This document shows, in pieces, positions 9,071 to 17,893 of a stretch of DNA of 64,000 nucleotides. The stretch lies in the NCBI GenBank assembly GCA_963836195.1, contig CAWIIX010000033.1, forward strand, positions 744,001 to 808,000, in the 5' to 3' direction. This DNA comes from Trebonia sp963836195. Lineage in GTDB: Bacteria > Actinomycetota > Actinomycetes > Streptosporangiales > Streptosporangiaceae. A program made the position numbers and the translations under genes. Position 1 is the first letter of the stretch. Each line of letters starts with the position of its first letter. Below the pieces are notes generated by a model. The model did no database searches. It was not told the origin of the DNA and saw only the letters and a list, made by a program, of their open reading frames with translations.

Positions 9071-9511
9071 ATGAACGACGAAGAGCGCGCCGAGCAGGGC
9101 ATGGCGGTCCGGCGGGAGGTGCTCGGCGACGCCCACGTGGACCGGGCGGTGGCCAACACGACCGAGTTCACCGCCCCGTTCCAGGACTGGATCACCCGCT
9201 ACGCCTGGGGCGAGATCTGGTCCCGCCCCGGCCTCAGCAGGCCGCAGCGCTCCATCGTCACGCTGACCGTGCTCGCCGCCCTGCAGCACGAGGACGAGCT
9301 GGCCATGCACACGAAGGCCGCCCTGCGCAACGGCCTGACCGCCGACGAGATCCGCGAGGTGCTGCTCCAGGTCGGCCTGTACGCGGGCGTCCCGGTCGCG
9401 AACCGCGCCTTCGCCGTCGCCAACCGCGCGATCGACGAGTACCAGGCGGAGCAAGCCGCCGAGAGCCTAGAAGCGGGCGAGCCGCCTTGTGCTCGGGCCC
9501 AGTCGCGCTAG
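9071..9511 (+). CDS. pcaC: 4-carboxymuconolactone decarboxylase
   Basis: This 146-residue protein of the CMD/AhpD-like fold decarboxylates gamma-carboxymuconolactone to beta-ketoadipate enol-lactone. The family core is evident: WGEIWSRPGLSRPQRSIVTL, LAALQHEDELAMHTKAALRNGLT with its conserved His and Glu, and EIREVLLQVGLYAGVPVANRAF. The length is typical of stand-alone PcaC, not of the PcaL fusion with PcaD. It follows pcaB by 33 bp, which includes the dispersed 17-bp motif, and precedes pcaH by 122 bp. Confidence 0.9.
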   Translation: MNDEERAEQGMAVRREVLGDAHVDRAVANTTEFTAPFQDWITRYAWGEIWSRPGLSRPQRSIVTLTVLAALQHEDELAMHTKAALRNGLTADEIREVLLQVGLYAGVPVANRAFAVANRAIDEYQAEQAAESLEAGEPPCARAQSR

Positions 9512-9633
9512 CCGCGGGTTTGGGGCGCGGCACGATCGCGTTTGTCCGACATGCGAACATCTGTACCCTAGGCGGCATAGGCGGGCGCGGCGGATATATC
9601 GTCGGGTTAACTGGCTGAAGGAGTGAGACCACC

Positions 9634-10388
9634 GTGACAGTGTCAGAACAGGGACTCATCGTCCCGGACTCCGGCAAGCTGGCCTTGCCCGAGTACATGA
9701 GGCCCGAGCCGGGCAATCACCCGCCGCTCGACTCGCCCGGCTACAAGTCGACCGCGCTCCGGCACCCGAAGCAGCCGCTGGTGCTGCTCCCGCACCGGCT
9801 CACCGAGGTGACCGGCCCGCTGCTCGGCGACGAGCTGATCACCATGCAGGACGCGGACCTCACCACCCAGCACGCGGGGGAGCCGCAGGGCCAGCGGATC
9901 ATCGTCTTCGGCCAGGTGCGCGACTCCGACGGCCGCCCGGTGCCGGACACGCTGGTCGAGATCTGGCAGACCAACGCGGCCGGCCGTTACCGGCACAGCC
10001 GCGAGCACCACCCCGCCCCGCTCGACCCGAACTTCACCGGCGTCGGCCGCGCGATCACCGACCAGGGCGGCCGGTACCGGTTCATCACCATCCAGCCCGG
10101 CTCGTACCCGTGGGGCAACCACTACAACGCCTGGCGGCCCGCGCACATCCACTACAGCCTCTTCGGCCGCGCGTTCACCCAGCGCCTGGTCACCCAGATG
10201 TACTTCCCGGGCGACCCGCTGCTGCCTACGACCCGATCTACAACTCGGTGCCGGACGAGAAGTCGAAGCTGCGGATGGTGGCCGAGTTCTCCATCGAGGA
10301 CACCCAGCCCGAGTGGGCCCTGGCGTACCGGTTCGACATCGTGCTGCGCGGCCGCAACCAGTCCGTCTTTGAGGAGCCCCACGCATGA
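9634..10388 (+). CDS. pcaH: Protocatechuate 3,4-dioxygenase beta subunit, frameshifted
   Basis: This is the iron-bearing subunit of the intradiol dioxygenase that opens protocatechuate between the two hydroxyl-bearing carbons. The Fe(III) ligands are visible: Y119 in AGRYRH, Y158 in SYPWGN, and H171 and H173 in RPAHIHYS. At about 10228 the frame slips: ctgcctacg appears where ctgccctacg would keep the expected PYDPIYNSV sequence. The remainder (DEKSKLRMVAEFSIEDTQ to SVFEEPHA) is intact in the next frame to 10388. The span is one base short of a multiple of three, consistent with one lost C. GTG 9634 has a strong ribosome site (gaaggag). The stop overlaps pcaG by 4 bp (ATGA). Confidence 0.88.
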
Positions 10389-10954
10389 GCGAGCTGCTGA
10401 CCCCGTCGCAGACCGTCGGACCGTATTTCTCGATGCGGCTGCCGTGGCCGGAAGGGCCCTACGTCGTCCCGGCGGACACTCCCGGCGCGATCACGATCCT
10501 CGGCCGGCTGTACGACGGCGCGGGCGCCGCGATCCCCGACGGCCTGATCGAGACCTGGCAGGCGGACCCGAACGGCCGGTTCGCGCACCCCGACGACCCC
10601 CGCGGCCCGATCGTCGACGGCGACCTGGCGTTCCGCGGCTTCGGCCGGTGCAAGACCAACCACGACGGCTCGTTCAAGATCGTCACGCTCAAGCCCGGCC
10701 CGCTCCCGTTCGGCGACGGCCGGACCGAGGCCCCGCACATCGACGTGTCGGTGTTCTCCCGGGGCATGCTCGACCGGTCGGTGACCAGGATCTACTTCCC
10801 CGACGAGGACGCCGCGAACGCCGCCGACCCGGTGCTCGAGGTGGTCCCGGCGGACCGCCGGGCGACGCTGATCGCGGTCCCCGGCGGCGACGGCCTGCTC
10901 CGGTTCGACATCTACATGCAGGGCCCGAACGAGACCGTCTTCTTCGACCTGTAA
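10385..10954 (+). CDS. pcaG: Protocatechuate 3,4-dioxygenase alpha subunit
   Basis: This 189-residue subunit pairs with PcaH to form the intradiol dioxygenase. It starts with the family opening LLTPSQTVGPYFSMRLPW and has LIETWQADPNGRF, the counterpart of the PcaH segment, plus GRTEAPHIDVSVFSRGMLDR and RIYFPDEDAANAADPVL. It lacks a full set of iron ligands, as expected for the alpha chain. The start overlaps the pcaH stop by 4 bp, so the two chains are probably made in equal amounts. The reading frame is intact, unlike its neighbours on both sides. Confidence 0.93.
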   Translation: MSELLTPSQTVGPYFSMRLPWPEGPYVVPADTPGAITILGRLYDGAGAAIPDGLIETWQADPNGRFAHPDDPRGPIVDGDLAFRGFGRCKTNHDGSFKIVTLKPGPLPFGDGRTEAPHIDVSVFSRGMLDRSVTRIYFPDEDAANAADPVLEVVPADRRATLIAVPGGDGLLRFDIYMQGPNETVFFDL

Positions 10955-10965
10955 GCGGGAGACCC

Positions 10966-11828
10966 ATGCCCGCGGTGACGCTGGTCTCGTCGTTCGACGG
11001 GCCGCCAGATGCTCCGGTGCTGATGCTCGGGAACCCCATCGGCACCAACCGCGACGTCTGGGCGCACCAACTGCCCGTGTTGTCGCGCTATTTCCGAGTG
11101 CTGCGCTACGAGGCACGCGGCCACGGCGCAGCCCGGCGCCCAGTCACCCGCCCCGCCCGGCCCGTACACGATCGCCGACCTCGGCGGCGACGTGCTCGCG
11201 CTCGCCGACGCCCACGGCATCGAGCGGTTCGCCTACGCGGGCGTCTCGCTCGGCGGGATGACCGGCATCTGGCTGGCGGCGACGGCCCCGGAGCGGATCA
11301 CCTCCCTCGCGGTCTGCTGCGCGGCCCTGACCGCGCTGCCGAGCCCGCAGGCGTGGCACGACCGGGCCGCCCTGGTCCGCGCCGAGGGCATGGCGCCGCT
11401 GGCGGGCCATGGTGGTACCGCGCTGGTTCACCCCGGCGTTCATGGCCCGCGAGCCCGCCGCCGTGCAGACCGTGACCGACATGCTGACGGCGACCACGCC
11501 CGAGGGCTACGCCGGCTGCGGCGAGGCCATCGCGGCGCTCGACCTGCGCCCGCTGCTGCCGTCGGTGCAGGCGCCGACGCTCGTGCTGTCCGGCGCGGAG
11601 GACGTCGCCGCGCCGCCCTCGATCGGGGCCGCCACCGCCCAGGCGATCCCCGGCGCCCGGCTGACCGTCATCGAGGGCGCCGCGCACTTCGCCCACTACG
11701 AGCGGCCCGGACCGGTCACCGACGCCCTGCTCGCCCACTTCACTGACACGCCGCCCTATGCGGGAGAGCCGGGATCGCGTCTAATAAGGAGTTACGGACC
11801 CGGCTGCGTACTAGATCGCGGAGTGTGA
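10966..11828 (+). CDS. pcaD: 3-oxoadipate enol-lactonase, frameshifted twice
   Basis: This alpha/beta hydrolase would turn beta-ketoadipate enol-lactone into beta-ketoadipate, the last step of this branch. The N-terminus (MLGNPIGTNRDVWAHQLPVLS, then RYEARGHG) is in one frame. The nucleophile elbow GVSLGGMTG and the cap region are in a second frame from about 11155 to 11405. The C-terminus, with VLSGAEDVAAPP and the His motif GAAHFAHYE, is in a third frame to 11828. Shifts fall near 11120-11155 and 11400-11410. All catalytic elements are present once the frames are joined. It follows pcaG by 11 bp. The joined protein has a normal length, which favours sequence errors over decay. Confidence 0.8.
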
Positions 11829-11829
11829 C

Positions 11830-12072
11830 ATGAGCGGTAGCGGGATCGTCGTGCTCGTCATCGTTGCCGTGGTGGTGATCGCGCTCATCTTCTACGCCCT
11901 CGCGCATCGCAGCCCGGTCCAGCTCACCCGGCAGCTTGCGCAGCACCAGCTTCAGCAGGCGGCGCTCGGACCGGATCAAGGCGGCCGCCGCCGCCGACGT
12001 CGAGGATATCGCGCAGGACGACAAGTACTTCCGTCGTCGCCGCCGCGGGACGACGCCGACAGCGAACTGTGA
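11830..12072 (+). CDS. Small single-pass membrane protein, probable frameshift near its end
   Basis: The first 45 residues form one clear membrane helix (IVVLVIVAVVVIALIFYALAH) followed by a charged stretch rich in Gln (LTRQLAQHQLQQA). After about 11960 the open frame becomes Arg/Gly/Pro-rich. The overlapping frame to 12091 reads as a more natural cytosolic tail (RSDRIKAAAAADVEDIAQDDKYF), so a one-base shift is likely and the real protein would end at 12091. It begins 1 bp after the pcaD stop but has no link to that pathway. The function is unknown. Confidence 0.5.
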   Translation: MSGSGIVVLVIVAVVVIALIFYALAHRSPVQLTRQLAQHQLQQAALGPDQGGRRRRRRGYRAGRQVLPSSPPRDDADSEL

Positions 12073-12094
12073 GGGTCTGTGCCAGGCTTGAGGC

Positions 12095-13048
12095 ATGCCC
12101 GAGAACGCTGCTCACCCCGCTCCGCCCCGTGTCTCGCCCGAGGACTTCGCCGCCGCCGCCCGGCGGATCGCCCCCTACGTCCGCCGAACCCCGCTGCTGA
12201 CCGCGCGCGTCGACGGCCGTGAGGTCGGCCTGAAGCTTGAGCACCTGCAGGCGGCGGGCGTCTTCAAGATTCGCGGCGCCCTCAACGCGCTGCTGGCCCG
12301 GCGCGAAAGCGGGCACCAGGACACGTCGGTGGTCACCGCGTCCGGCGGTAACCACGGGCTCGGCGTCGCCACCGCCGCCCGCTGGCTGAACGTTCCCGCG
12401 ACCGTCTACGTCCCCGCCACCGTGCCGGACATCAAGGCGTCGAGGATCGTCGCGGCCGGGGCGGAGGTGGTGAAGACCGGTCGCGTGTACGCCGACGCGG
12501 AGCGCGCCGCCCGTGAGTTCGCGGGCGGCCAGGGCCGCTTCTACGTGCACGCGTACGATGACCCGGCCGTGGTCGCGGGCCAGGGCACGCTGGCGGCCGA
12601 GATCGTGGCGGATCTGCCCGACTGCGACGTGGTGGCCGTCCCCGTCGGCGGCGGCGGTCTGCTGGCCGGCGTCAGCGGCGGGCTCGCCGCGATCGGACAC
12701 CCGGCCGTAGTCGTCGGTGTCGAGCCGGAGGGCTGCCCCACCCTGCACGCGGCGGTCGAGGCAGGCGAGCCGGTCGACGTCGGCGCGGACTCGGTGGCCG
12801 CCTCCGCCCTCGGGGCGGCCAGGATCGGCGACCTCGCGCTCGCCGCCTACCGGGCCAATCCGGTCGGCCTCGCGCTGGTCAGCGACAAGGAGATCATCGC
12901 CGCCCGCGACCGGCTGTGGGAGGACTTCCGGCTGGCGGTCGAGCCGGCCGCCGCCACCGTCTTCGCCGCCTGGCTGGCCGGCCAGGTGCCGGGCGCCCGC
13001 CCGTGCCTCGTGCTGTCGGGTGCCAACGCCAGCTGGACGCCCGCCTAG
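12095..13048 (+). CDS. Threonine/serine dehydratase-like PLP enzyme
   Basis: This 317-residue, fold-type II PLP enzyme of the threonine dehydratase / serine racemase group would deaminate serine or threonine to a 2-oxo acid. The Schiff-base lysine is in GVFKIRGALNAL, the substrate loop is TASGGNHGLG, the phosphate loop is VPVGGGGLLAG, and the pyridine-nitrogen contact is in the final LVLSGAN. It has no C-terminal ACT or regulatory domain, so it is of the short, catabolic type, not the full IlvA. It ends tail to tail with the SGNH gene, overlapping by 4 bp. Confidence 0.82.
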   Translation: MPENAAHPAPPRVSPEDFAAAARRIAPYVRRTPLLTARVDGREVGLKLEHLQAAGVFKIRGALNALLARRESGHQDTSVVTASGGNHGLGVATAARWLNVPATVYVPATVPDIKASRIVAAGAEVVKTGRVYADAERAAREFAGGQGRFYVHAYDDPAVVAGQGTLAAEIVADLPDCDVVAVPVGGGGLLAGVSGGLAAIGHPAVVVGVEPEGCPTLHAAVEAGEPVDVGADSVAASALGAARIGDLALAAYRANPVGLALVSDKEIIAARDRLWEDFRLAVEPAAATVFAAWLAGQVPGARPCLVLSGANASWTPA

Positions 13049-13963
13049 GGCCTAGGCCCGGGCGTCGCTGTCCGGCACTGGGCTGCCGGGACAGTGCCGG
13101 CCACGCCGGCGTCGCAGACGATCGGGGCGGCCGCGCCGGCCGTCGGCGGCTGGCCGGCGATGCCGTGCTCGTGCAGGATCGCGCCGACCTTCCCCGCGAT
13201 CCAGGCGTCGCCCGCCGCGGTCGGATGCAGATGGCCGTCGGCGTGCTGGTACTGCCACCGCCCGGTGAGCGGGTCCATGATGATCGCGTTCGGGTCGGCC
13301 GCCCTGGCCGCCGCCACGATCGCGCTGTCCGTCCGGTAGAACCGGGCCGGGACCGTGCGGGCCGGGCTGGTGAAGACGGTGACCAGCCCGATCGCGGCGT
13401 GCGGGGCCTCGGCCCGGATCAGCTCGATGGTCCGCGGCGACCTGCTGCCGCTCGAGGCCAGCCGGCACGTACACGTCGTCGTAGCCGGCCTGGACGATGA
13501 CCAGCGCGGGGGACAGGCCGGACAGGTGCTCGGCGCCGAGCAGTCGTGTCATCGGTCCAGCCCCGTAGGTCCCGCTCTGCACGTAGCCGGCCCCGGCGTC
13601 GCCGTAGATGGCCGCGTCCCAGTGCAGGTGCCTGGCCAGGTCGGCGGCCCATGACAGGGCGCGATTACCGGGCCCGACCCCGGCCGTGAACGACGCGCCG
13701 ACGATGGCCATCACCGGAACGTGACCGTGCGCGCGCTCAATCCGCTGCTCGCAGGCGGTGAACTGATCGCGAACCGCGACCATCCGGATCCGCACGGCCC
13801 TGGCCCGGTCGCGTGCCTGACTCGCATGGGCAGGCGCTCCGGCGGTTGCCTGGAGGCCGGCCGATGCGGCGCACGACGTCACCGCCATCGCCGCCGCGAC
13901 GATGCCGCCGCTGAGCAAGGTCACCCGCAGCCAGGCAAAACGGGCGCACCTCGGCTCAGTCAC
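13045..13963 (-). CDS. SGNH/GDSL-type hydrolase, lipoprotein-like, frameshifted
   Basis: This is a probable secreted esterase or lipase anchored as a lipoprotein. The N-terminus has basic residues, a hydrophobic stretch and VTSC as a lipobox. Block I of the SGNH family reads IVGASFTAGVG, with Ser in the GDS position, and the Asp/His block V reads DGHLHPTAAG in a different frame. The shift lies near 13435 (after VPAGLERQQV). Past it the frame reads TIELIRAEAPHAAIGLVTV and continues intact to 13045. The span is one base over a multiple of three. Its 5' end overlaps the lysG-like 3' end by 8 bp on the same strand. Confidence 0.78.
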
Positions 13964-14888
13964 ACTCCAGTGTCGTCGAGCTTCCCTCCGCGCAACTTCG
14001 GGCGGGCGCGAACCGGTTCGAAGTCAGATGCCGGTCGGCGGCGGTTTGCACGGCGTTAGTGAGGGCGGTCAGCCGGGGGGAGTCGAGGCGCCAGCGCTGC
14101 CAGTACAGCGGCACGTCGATCACGTCCGGCGACAGCAGCGCGAGGTGGCCGGCCGCCAGGTCGGCGTCGGCGTGCGTCTGGGGGAGCATCCCCCAGCCCA
14201 GGCCGACCCGGACCGCCTGGTAGAAGTCGGAAGTGGCGGGAACCTGGTGGACGACCGGCGGCGTTCCGCCGACGCCGTGGCGGCGGAGCATCCGGTACTG
14301 CAGATCGTCCTTGGCGCCGAAGATGACGGTCGGCATCGCCGCCCAGTCGGGGGAGCCGCCGCGTCGCCACCGGTCCGCGAACCAGGGCGCGGCCGCGGGC
14401 AGGTAGCGCAGCGCCCCCAGCGGCCGGGCGCTGCAGCCCTGGACGGGGGCCGGGTCGCTGGTGACCGCGGCCAGCACCTCCCCGCTGCGCAGCAGCTCGG
14501 CCGAGTGCATCTCGTCCTCCACGTGCAGCCGGAGCGCGACGCCGTCCCATCGCGCGACCTCGGCCAGCACCTCATGGAACCAGACGGTCAGCGAGTCGGC
14601 GTTGACGGCCACCGGCAGCTCGACCGCGGAGGCCTCGGTCAGCGCCTGGCTCGCCTCGTCGTACAGCAGCCGCGTCTGCCGTCCCAGCCGCACCAGCCAT
14701 TCGCCGTGCGGGGTCGGCCGGCACGGCGTTCCCCGGCTGATCAGCACCTGGCCGGTCGCGCCCTCGAGCGCGCGGATCCGCTGGCTGACCGCGCTCGGCG
14801 TGATGTGCAGCCGTCGGGCGGCCGCGTCGAAGCTGCCGTGATCGGCGATCGCCACCAGCGCCTCGAGCTGCCCGGGGTTGAGGTCCAT
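13956..14888 (-). CDS. lysG: LysR-family regulator of the LysG/ArgP type
   Basis: This 310-residue regulator probably controls the divergent lysE in response to lysine or arginine. The N-terminal winged helix-turn-helix reads LEALVAIADHGSFDAAARRLHITPSAVSQRIRALE, cut here only by description; the ArgP-specific traits are the short first segment MDLNPGQLEAL and the effector domain with ALRYLPAAAPWFADRW and VGLGWGMLPQTHA. The adjacent lysE supports the identification, because lysG-lysE is the classic divergent pair of corynebacteria. The intergenic space is 79 bp from start to start. Confidence 0.88.
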   Translation of the reverse strand: MDLNPGQLEALVAIADHGSFDAAARRLHITPSAVSQRIRALEGATGQVLISRGTPCRPTPHGEWLVRLGRQTRLLYDEASQALTEASAVELPVAVNADSLTVWFHEVLAEVARWDGVALRLHVEDEMHSAELLRSGEVLAAVTSDPAPVQGCSARPLGALRYLPAAAPWFADRWRRGGSPDWAAMPTVIFGAKDDLQYRMLRRHGVGGTPPVVHQVPATSDFYQAVRVGLGWGMLPQTHADADLAAGHLALLSPDVIDVPLYWQRWRLDSPRLTALTNAVQTAADRHLTSNRFAPARSCAEGSSTTLECD

Positions 14889-14931
14889 CAGGCAAGTGAA
14901 GCACAGCTAAAGGATCATTAGAAGCTTTCGT

Positions 14932-14960
14932 TTGCCTTCATCTCCGGGACCCCCTAGCGT
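14932..14960 (+). promoter_or_regulatory. lysE promoter (leaderless type)
   Basis: A TTGCCT hexamer at 14932-14937 and a TAGCGT hexamer at 14955-14960 are separated by exactly 17 bp. The second ends 7 nt before the ATG at 14968, so transcription would start at or next to the start codon. The same TTGCCT/17 bp/TANNNT arrangement occurs upstream of the ABC gene at 55444. Confidence 0.55.
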
Positions 14961-14967
14961 CGGCATC

Positions 14968-15582
14968 ATGCTCAACGCCTCCGTCACCGGGCTGCTCACC
15001 GGCCTCTCGCTCATCGTCGCGATCGGCGCGCAGAACGCCTTCGTGCTGCGCCAGGGGCTCCGCCGGGCCCGGGTCGGCGCGATCGTGACCGTGTGCATCC
15101 TGTCCGACGTCACGCTCATCCTGGCCGGGGTGGCCGGGATCGGCGCGATCGTCCAGCACGCCGACTGGGCGCTGCAGGCCGTCCGCTGGTTCGGGGTCGC
15201 GTTCCTCGTCTGGTACGGCCTGTCCTCGGCCTGGCGGGCGCGGCGCCCGTCGGCGCTGGCGGCGACGCCCGACGGAAACGGCGGCCCCGGTCAGCCCGGC
15301 CTCGCGTCCACGCTCCGCCGGATACTGGCGCTGACCTGGCTGAACCCGCACGTCTATATCGACACGATGGTCCTGCTGGGCTCGATCGCGAACTCCCGCG
15401 GCCCGGTCGACCGGTGGTGGTTCGCGGTCGGGGCGCTGGTCGCGAGCACGCTGTGGTTTTTCTGCCTCGGGTTCGGCGCCCGCTTCGCCGCCCCGCTGCT
15501 CACCACCCCGCGCGCCTGGCAGGTCCTCGACCTGCTGATCGCCGCGACGATGCTGGCGATCGCGGCGAAACTGGCCTTTTAG
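14968..15582 (+). CDS. lysE: LysE-family amino acid exporter
   Basis: This 204-residue protein with about six membrane segments exports basic amino acids (lysine, arginine) when they accumulate. Family features are the first helix with LIVAIGAQNAFVLRQGL, where the GAQNAFVLRQG block is the LysE hallmark, and LTWLNPHVYIDTMVLLGS. A more upstream ATG at 14932 is in frame, but it would overlap the TTGCCT promoter box and add a non-membrane stretch, so ATG 14968 is preferred. The divergent lysG is the probable activator. Confidence 0.92.
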   Translation: MLNASVTGLLTGLSLIVAIGAQNAFVLRQGLRRARVGAIVTVCILSDVTLILAGVAGIGAIVQHADWALQAVRWFGVAFLVWYGLSSAWRARRPSALAATPDGNGGPGQPGLASTLRRILALTWLNPHVYIDTMVLLGSIANSRGPVDRWWFAVGALVASTLWFFCLGFGARFAAPLLTTPRAWQVLDLLIAATMLAIAAKLAF

Positions 15583-15657
15583 AAAAGGCCGGACACGAAA
15601 CGAGCGTGAAACCTGAGCACACGAGCCTGAAACCCAGGATGCGTAGCATTCGCAGGC

Positions 15658-15741
15658 ATGACGGATTACCTGATCTCGGCGATCATCTTCGTCGCCATCG
15701 TCACCACGATGATCTACCTGTGGAAGCGCGAGCACCCCTAA
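15658..15741 (+). CDS. 27-residue membrane peptide
   Basis: This short open frame encodes MTDYLISAIIFVAIVTTM followed by IYLWKREHP and a stop. It is one hydrophobic helix of about 18 residues with a short basic tail. A tagcat hexamer (15642-15647 region) lies about 8 nt before the ATG, as at the P450 gene. It sits 75 bp after lysE and 28 bp before the MFS-MarR gene. Its composition is far from random GC-rich DNA (Ile, Thr and Tyr rich), which supports coding. It could be an accessory peptide of the downstream pump or a free-standing membrane micropeptide. Confidence 0.55.
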   Translation: MTDYLISAIIFVAIVTTMIYLWKREHP

Positions 15742-15769
15742 ACCGCCCCGGAGCGGGTATCGACTGTTC

Positions 15770-17830
15770 GTGACAACACCTGGCGAATCGGGGGTAACCG
15801 CCACCGCGGACGCGCAGCCGGCCTCCGAGGAGCATGGTCAGCGCCTGATCGCCATCTACGCCGCGCTCATGCTCGCGCTGCTGCTGGCGTCGCTCGATCA
15901 GACGATCGTCTCCACCGCGCTGCCGACCATCGTCAATGACCTCGGCGGCCTCTCGCACCTGTCCTGGGTGGTCACCGCCTACATCCTCGCGTCCACCGCC
16001 ACCACCCAGGTGTGGGGGAAGCTCGGCGACCAGTACGGGCGCAAGTACCTGTTCCTCACCGCGATCGTGATCTTCCTGATCGGCTCCGCGCTCTGCGGCC
16101 AGGCCCGGAGCATCGGCGAGCTGATCGCGTTCCGCGCCCTGCAGGGCGTCGGCGGCGGCGGGCTGATCGTGCTGACCCAGGCGATCATCGGCGACATCGT
16201 CCCGGCTCGCGAGCGCGGCAAGTACCAGGGCGCCTTCGGCGCCGTGTTCGGGGTCGCGAGCGTGGTCGGGCCGCTCCTCGGCGGGTTCTTCGTCGACAAC
16301 CTGAGCTGGCGCTGGGTGTTCTACGTCAACCTCCCGATCGGCGCGGTCGCGCTGGTGGTGATCGCGATCGTGCTGCCGCGCACCGCCAGCAGGCAGCACC
16401 ACACGATCGACTACCTCGGCGCCGCCCTGCTGGCCGCGTTCGCCACCGCCGTGGTCCTGGCGACCTCCTGGGGCGGCACCACCTACGCGTGGTCGTCGCC
16501 GGTGATCATCGGGCTGTTCGCCGGCTCGGTGGTGCTGCTGTTCGCGTGGTACCTGTCGGCCCGGCGGGCGCCGGAGGCGGTGCTGCCGCTGCGGCTGTTC
16601 CGCAACCGCGTCTTCGTCATCGCCTCGGCCATCGGGCTGGCGGCCGGGTTCGCGATGTTCGGCGCGCTCTCCTACCTGCCGCTCTTCCTGCAGGTGGTGC
16701 ACGGCGTCTCGCCCACCATCTCCGGCGTGTACCTGCTCCCGATGGTGCTCGGGCTGCTGCTCACGTCGATCGGCAGCGGGCAGCTGATCGCACGAACCGG
16801 CCGTTACAAGGTGTTCCCGATCGTCGGCACCGCGCTGCTGACAATCGCGCTGTTCCTGCTGGCCACGCTGAGCCCGACCACCCCGACGCCGCTGATGAAC
16901 GTCTACTTCTTCATCCTCGGGGCCGGCCTCGGCCTGACCCTGCAGGTGCTGGTGATCGCGGTCCAGAACACGGCGTCCTACGCCGACCTCGGCGCGGCGA
17001 CGTCGGGGGTGACGTTCTTCCGCACGATCGGCGGCGCCTTCGGCGTCTCGGTGTTCGGCGCGATCTTCACCAACCAGCTCGCGGGAAAGCTGGCGGCGGC
17101 GCTGCACGGGCGGACGCTGCCGCCCGGCTTGAGCGCCGCCTCCGTCACCGCCAGCGCCAGCGAGCTGAAGAGGCTCCCGGCCGACCTGCGGCAGCTCATC
17201 CTGCAGGCCTACAGTGACGCGCTGCACCCGGTGTTCCTCACCGCCGCGCCGATCGCGCTGGTCGCGTTCGTGCTCGCCTGGTTCCTGCGCGAAGTGCCGC
17301 TGCGCACGGCGACGGCGCAGCAGGCGCGCGCCTCGTCCGGCGCCGCCGACCTCGGCGAGGCGATCGGCGCGGCGCCCACCCAGCGGACCTCGGCCGAGGA
17401 GGTGGAGCGGGTCATGTCGCGGCTGAGCGCGGTCGAGCTGCGCCGCTTCGGCTACGCCAAGCTCGCCCGCGCGGCCGGCCTCGACCTGTCCGGCGGGGCC
17501 AGCTGGCTGCTGACCAAGCTGGCCCGCCAGGGGGCGACGCCCGGCCCCGAACTGGCGCGGCAGGCAGGCGTGACCATGGAGGAGGGCCACCCGGCGGCGC
17601 AGCTGCTGGTCGATCGCGGCCTCATCACCCGGGGCGCCGACGGCGTGCTGGCGATCACCGAGGCCGGGCGGCTGACGGCCGACAAGCTCTGCGACGCCCA
17701 GCGCCAGTGGATGGAGAACCAGCTCGGCGGCTGGTCGGCCGAGCAGCACGCCGAGCTCGACCAGGTCCTGGCCAAGTTCTCCCACGCCCTGCTGGGCGAC
17801 GACGCCGACCGCCGTCTCATCGATCGTTAA
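15770..17830 (+). CDS. DHA2-type MFS drug transporter fused to a MarR-like domain
   Basis: This 686-residue protein joins a 14-helix drug/proton antiporter with a cytosolic winged-helix-like domain. Residues of about 25-520 carry the DHA2 markers LDQTIVSTALPTIVNDLGG, KLGDQYGRKYLF and GVASVVGPLLGGFFVDNLSWRW (motif C). Residues of about 545-680 (LRRFGYAKLARAAGLDLSGG, GPELARQAGVTMEEG, QLLVDRGLITRGADG, ITEAGRLTADKL) have the helix order, turn and wing typical of MarR. Such fusions are known among actinobacterial EmrB/QacA homologues, but the role of the domain is unclear. The start is GTG 15770. No separate regulator is adjacent. Confidence 0.87.
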   Translation: MTTPGESGVTATADAQPASEEHGQRLIAIYAALMLALLLASLDQTIVSTALPTIVNDLGGLSHLSWVVTAYILASTATTQVWGKLGDQYGRKYLFLTAIVIFLIGSALCGQARSIGELIAFRALQGVGGGGLIVLTQAIIGDIVPARERGKYQGAFGAVFGVASVVGPLLGGFFVDNLSWRWVFYVNLPIGAVALVVIAIVLPRTASRQHHTIDYLGAALLAAFATAVVLATSWGGTTYAWSSPVIIGLFAGSVVLLFAWYLSARRAPEAVLPLRLFRNRVFVIASAIGLAAGFAMFGALSYLPLFLQVVHGVSPTISGVYLLPMVLGLLLTSIGSGQLIARTGRYKVFPIVGTALLTIALFLLATLSPTTPTPLMNVYFFILGAGLGLTLQVLVIAVQNTASYADLGAATSGVTFFRTIGGAFGVSVFGAIFTNQLAGKLAAALHGRTLPPGLSAASVTASASELKRLPADLRQLILQAYSDALHPVFLTAAPIALVAFVLAWFLREVPLRTATAQQARASSGAADLGEAIGAAPTQRTSAEEVERVMSRLSAVELRRFGYAKLARAAGLDLSGGASWLLTKLARQGATPGPELARQAGVTMEEGHPAAQLLVDRGLITRGADGVLAITEAGRLTADKLCDAQRQWMENQLGGWSAEQHAELDQVLAKFSHALLGDDADRRLIDR

Positions 17831-17893
17831 GTTTGACCCTGCATGCAACCTCGCGGCCGCAGACGGTTGTCTGTGCGGGCGAGGAGGTGGGTC

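Noticed and set aside
7657..11828. pca cluster as simple pseudogenes
   Set aside because: Active-site residues are preserved on both sides of each shift, pcaC and pcaG are intact, and similar shifts occur in unrelated genes across the window.
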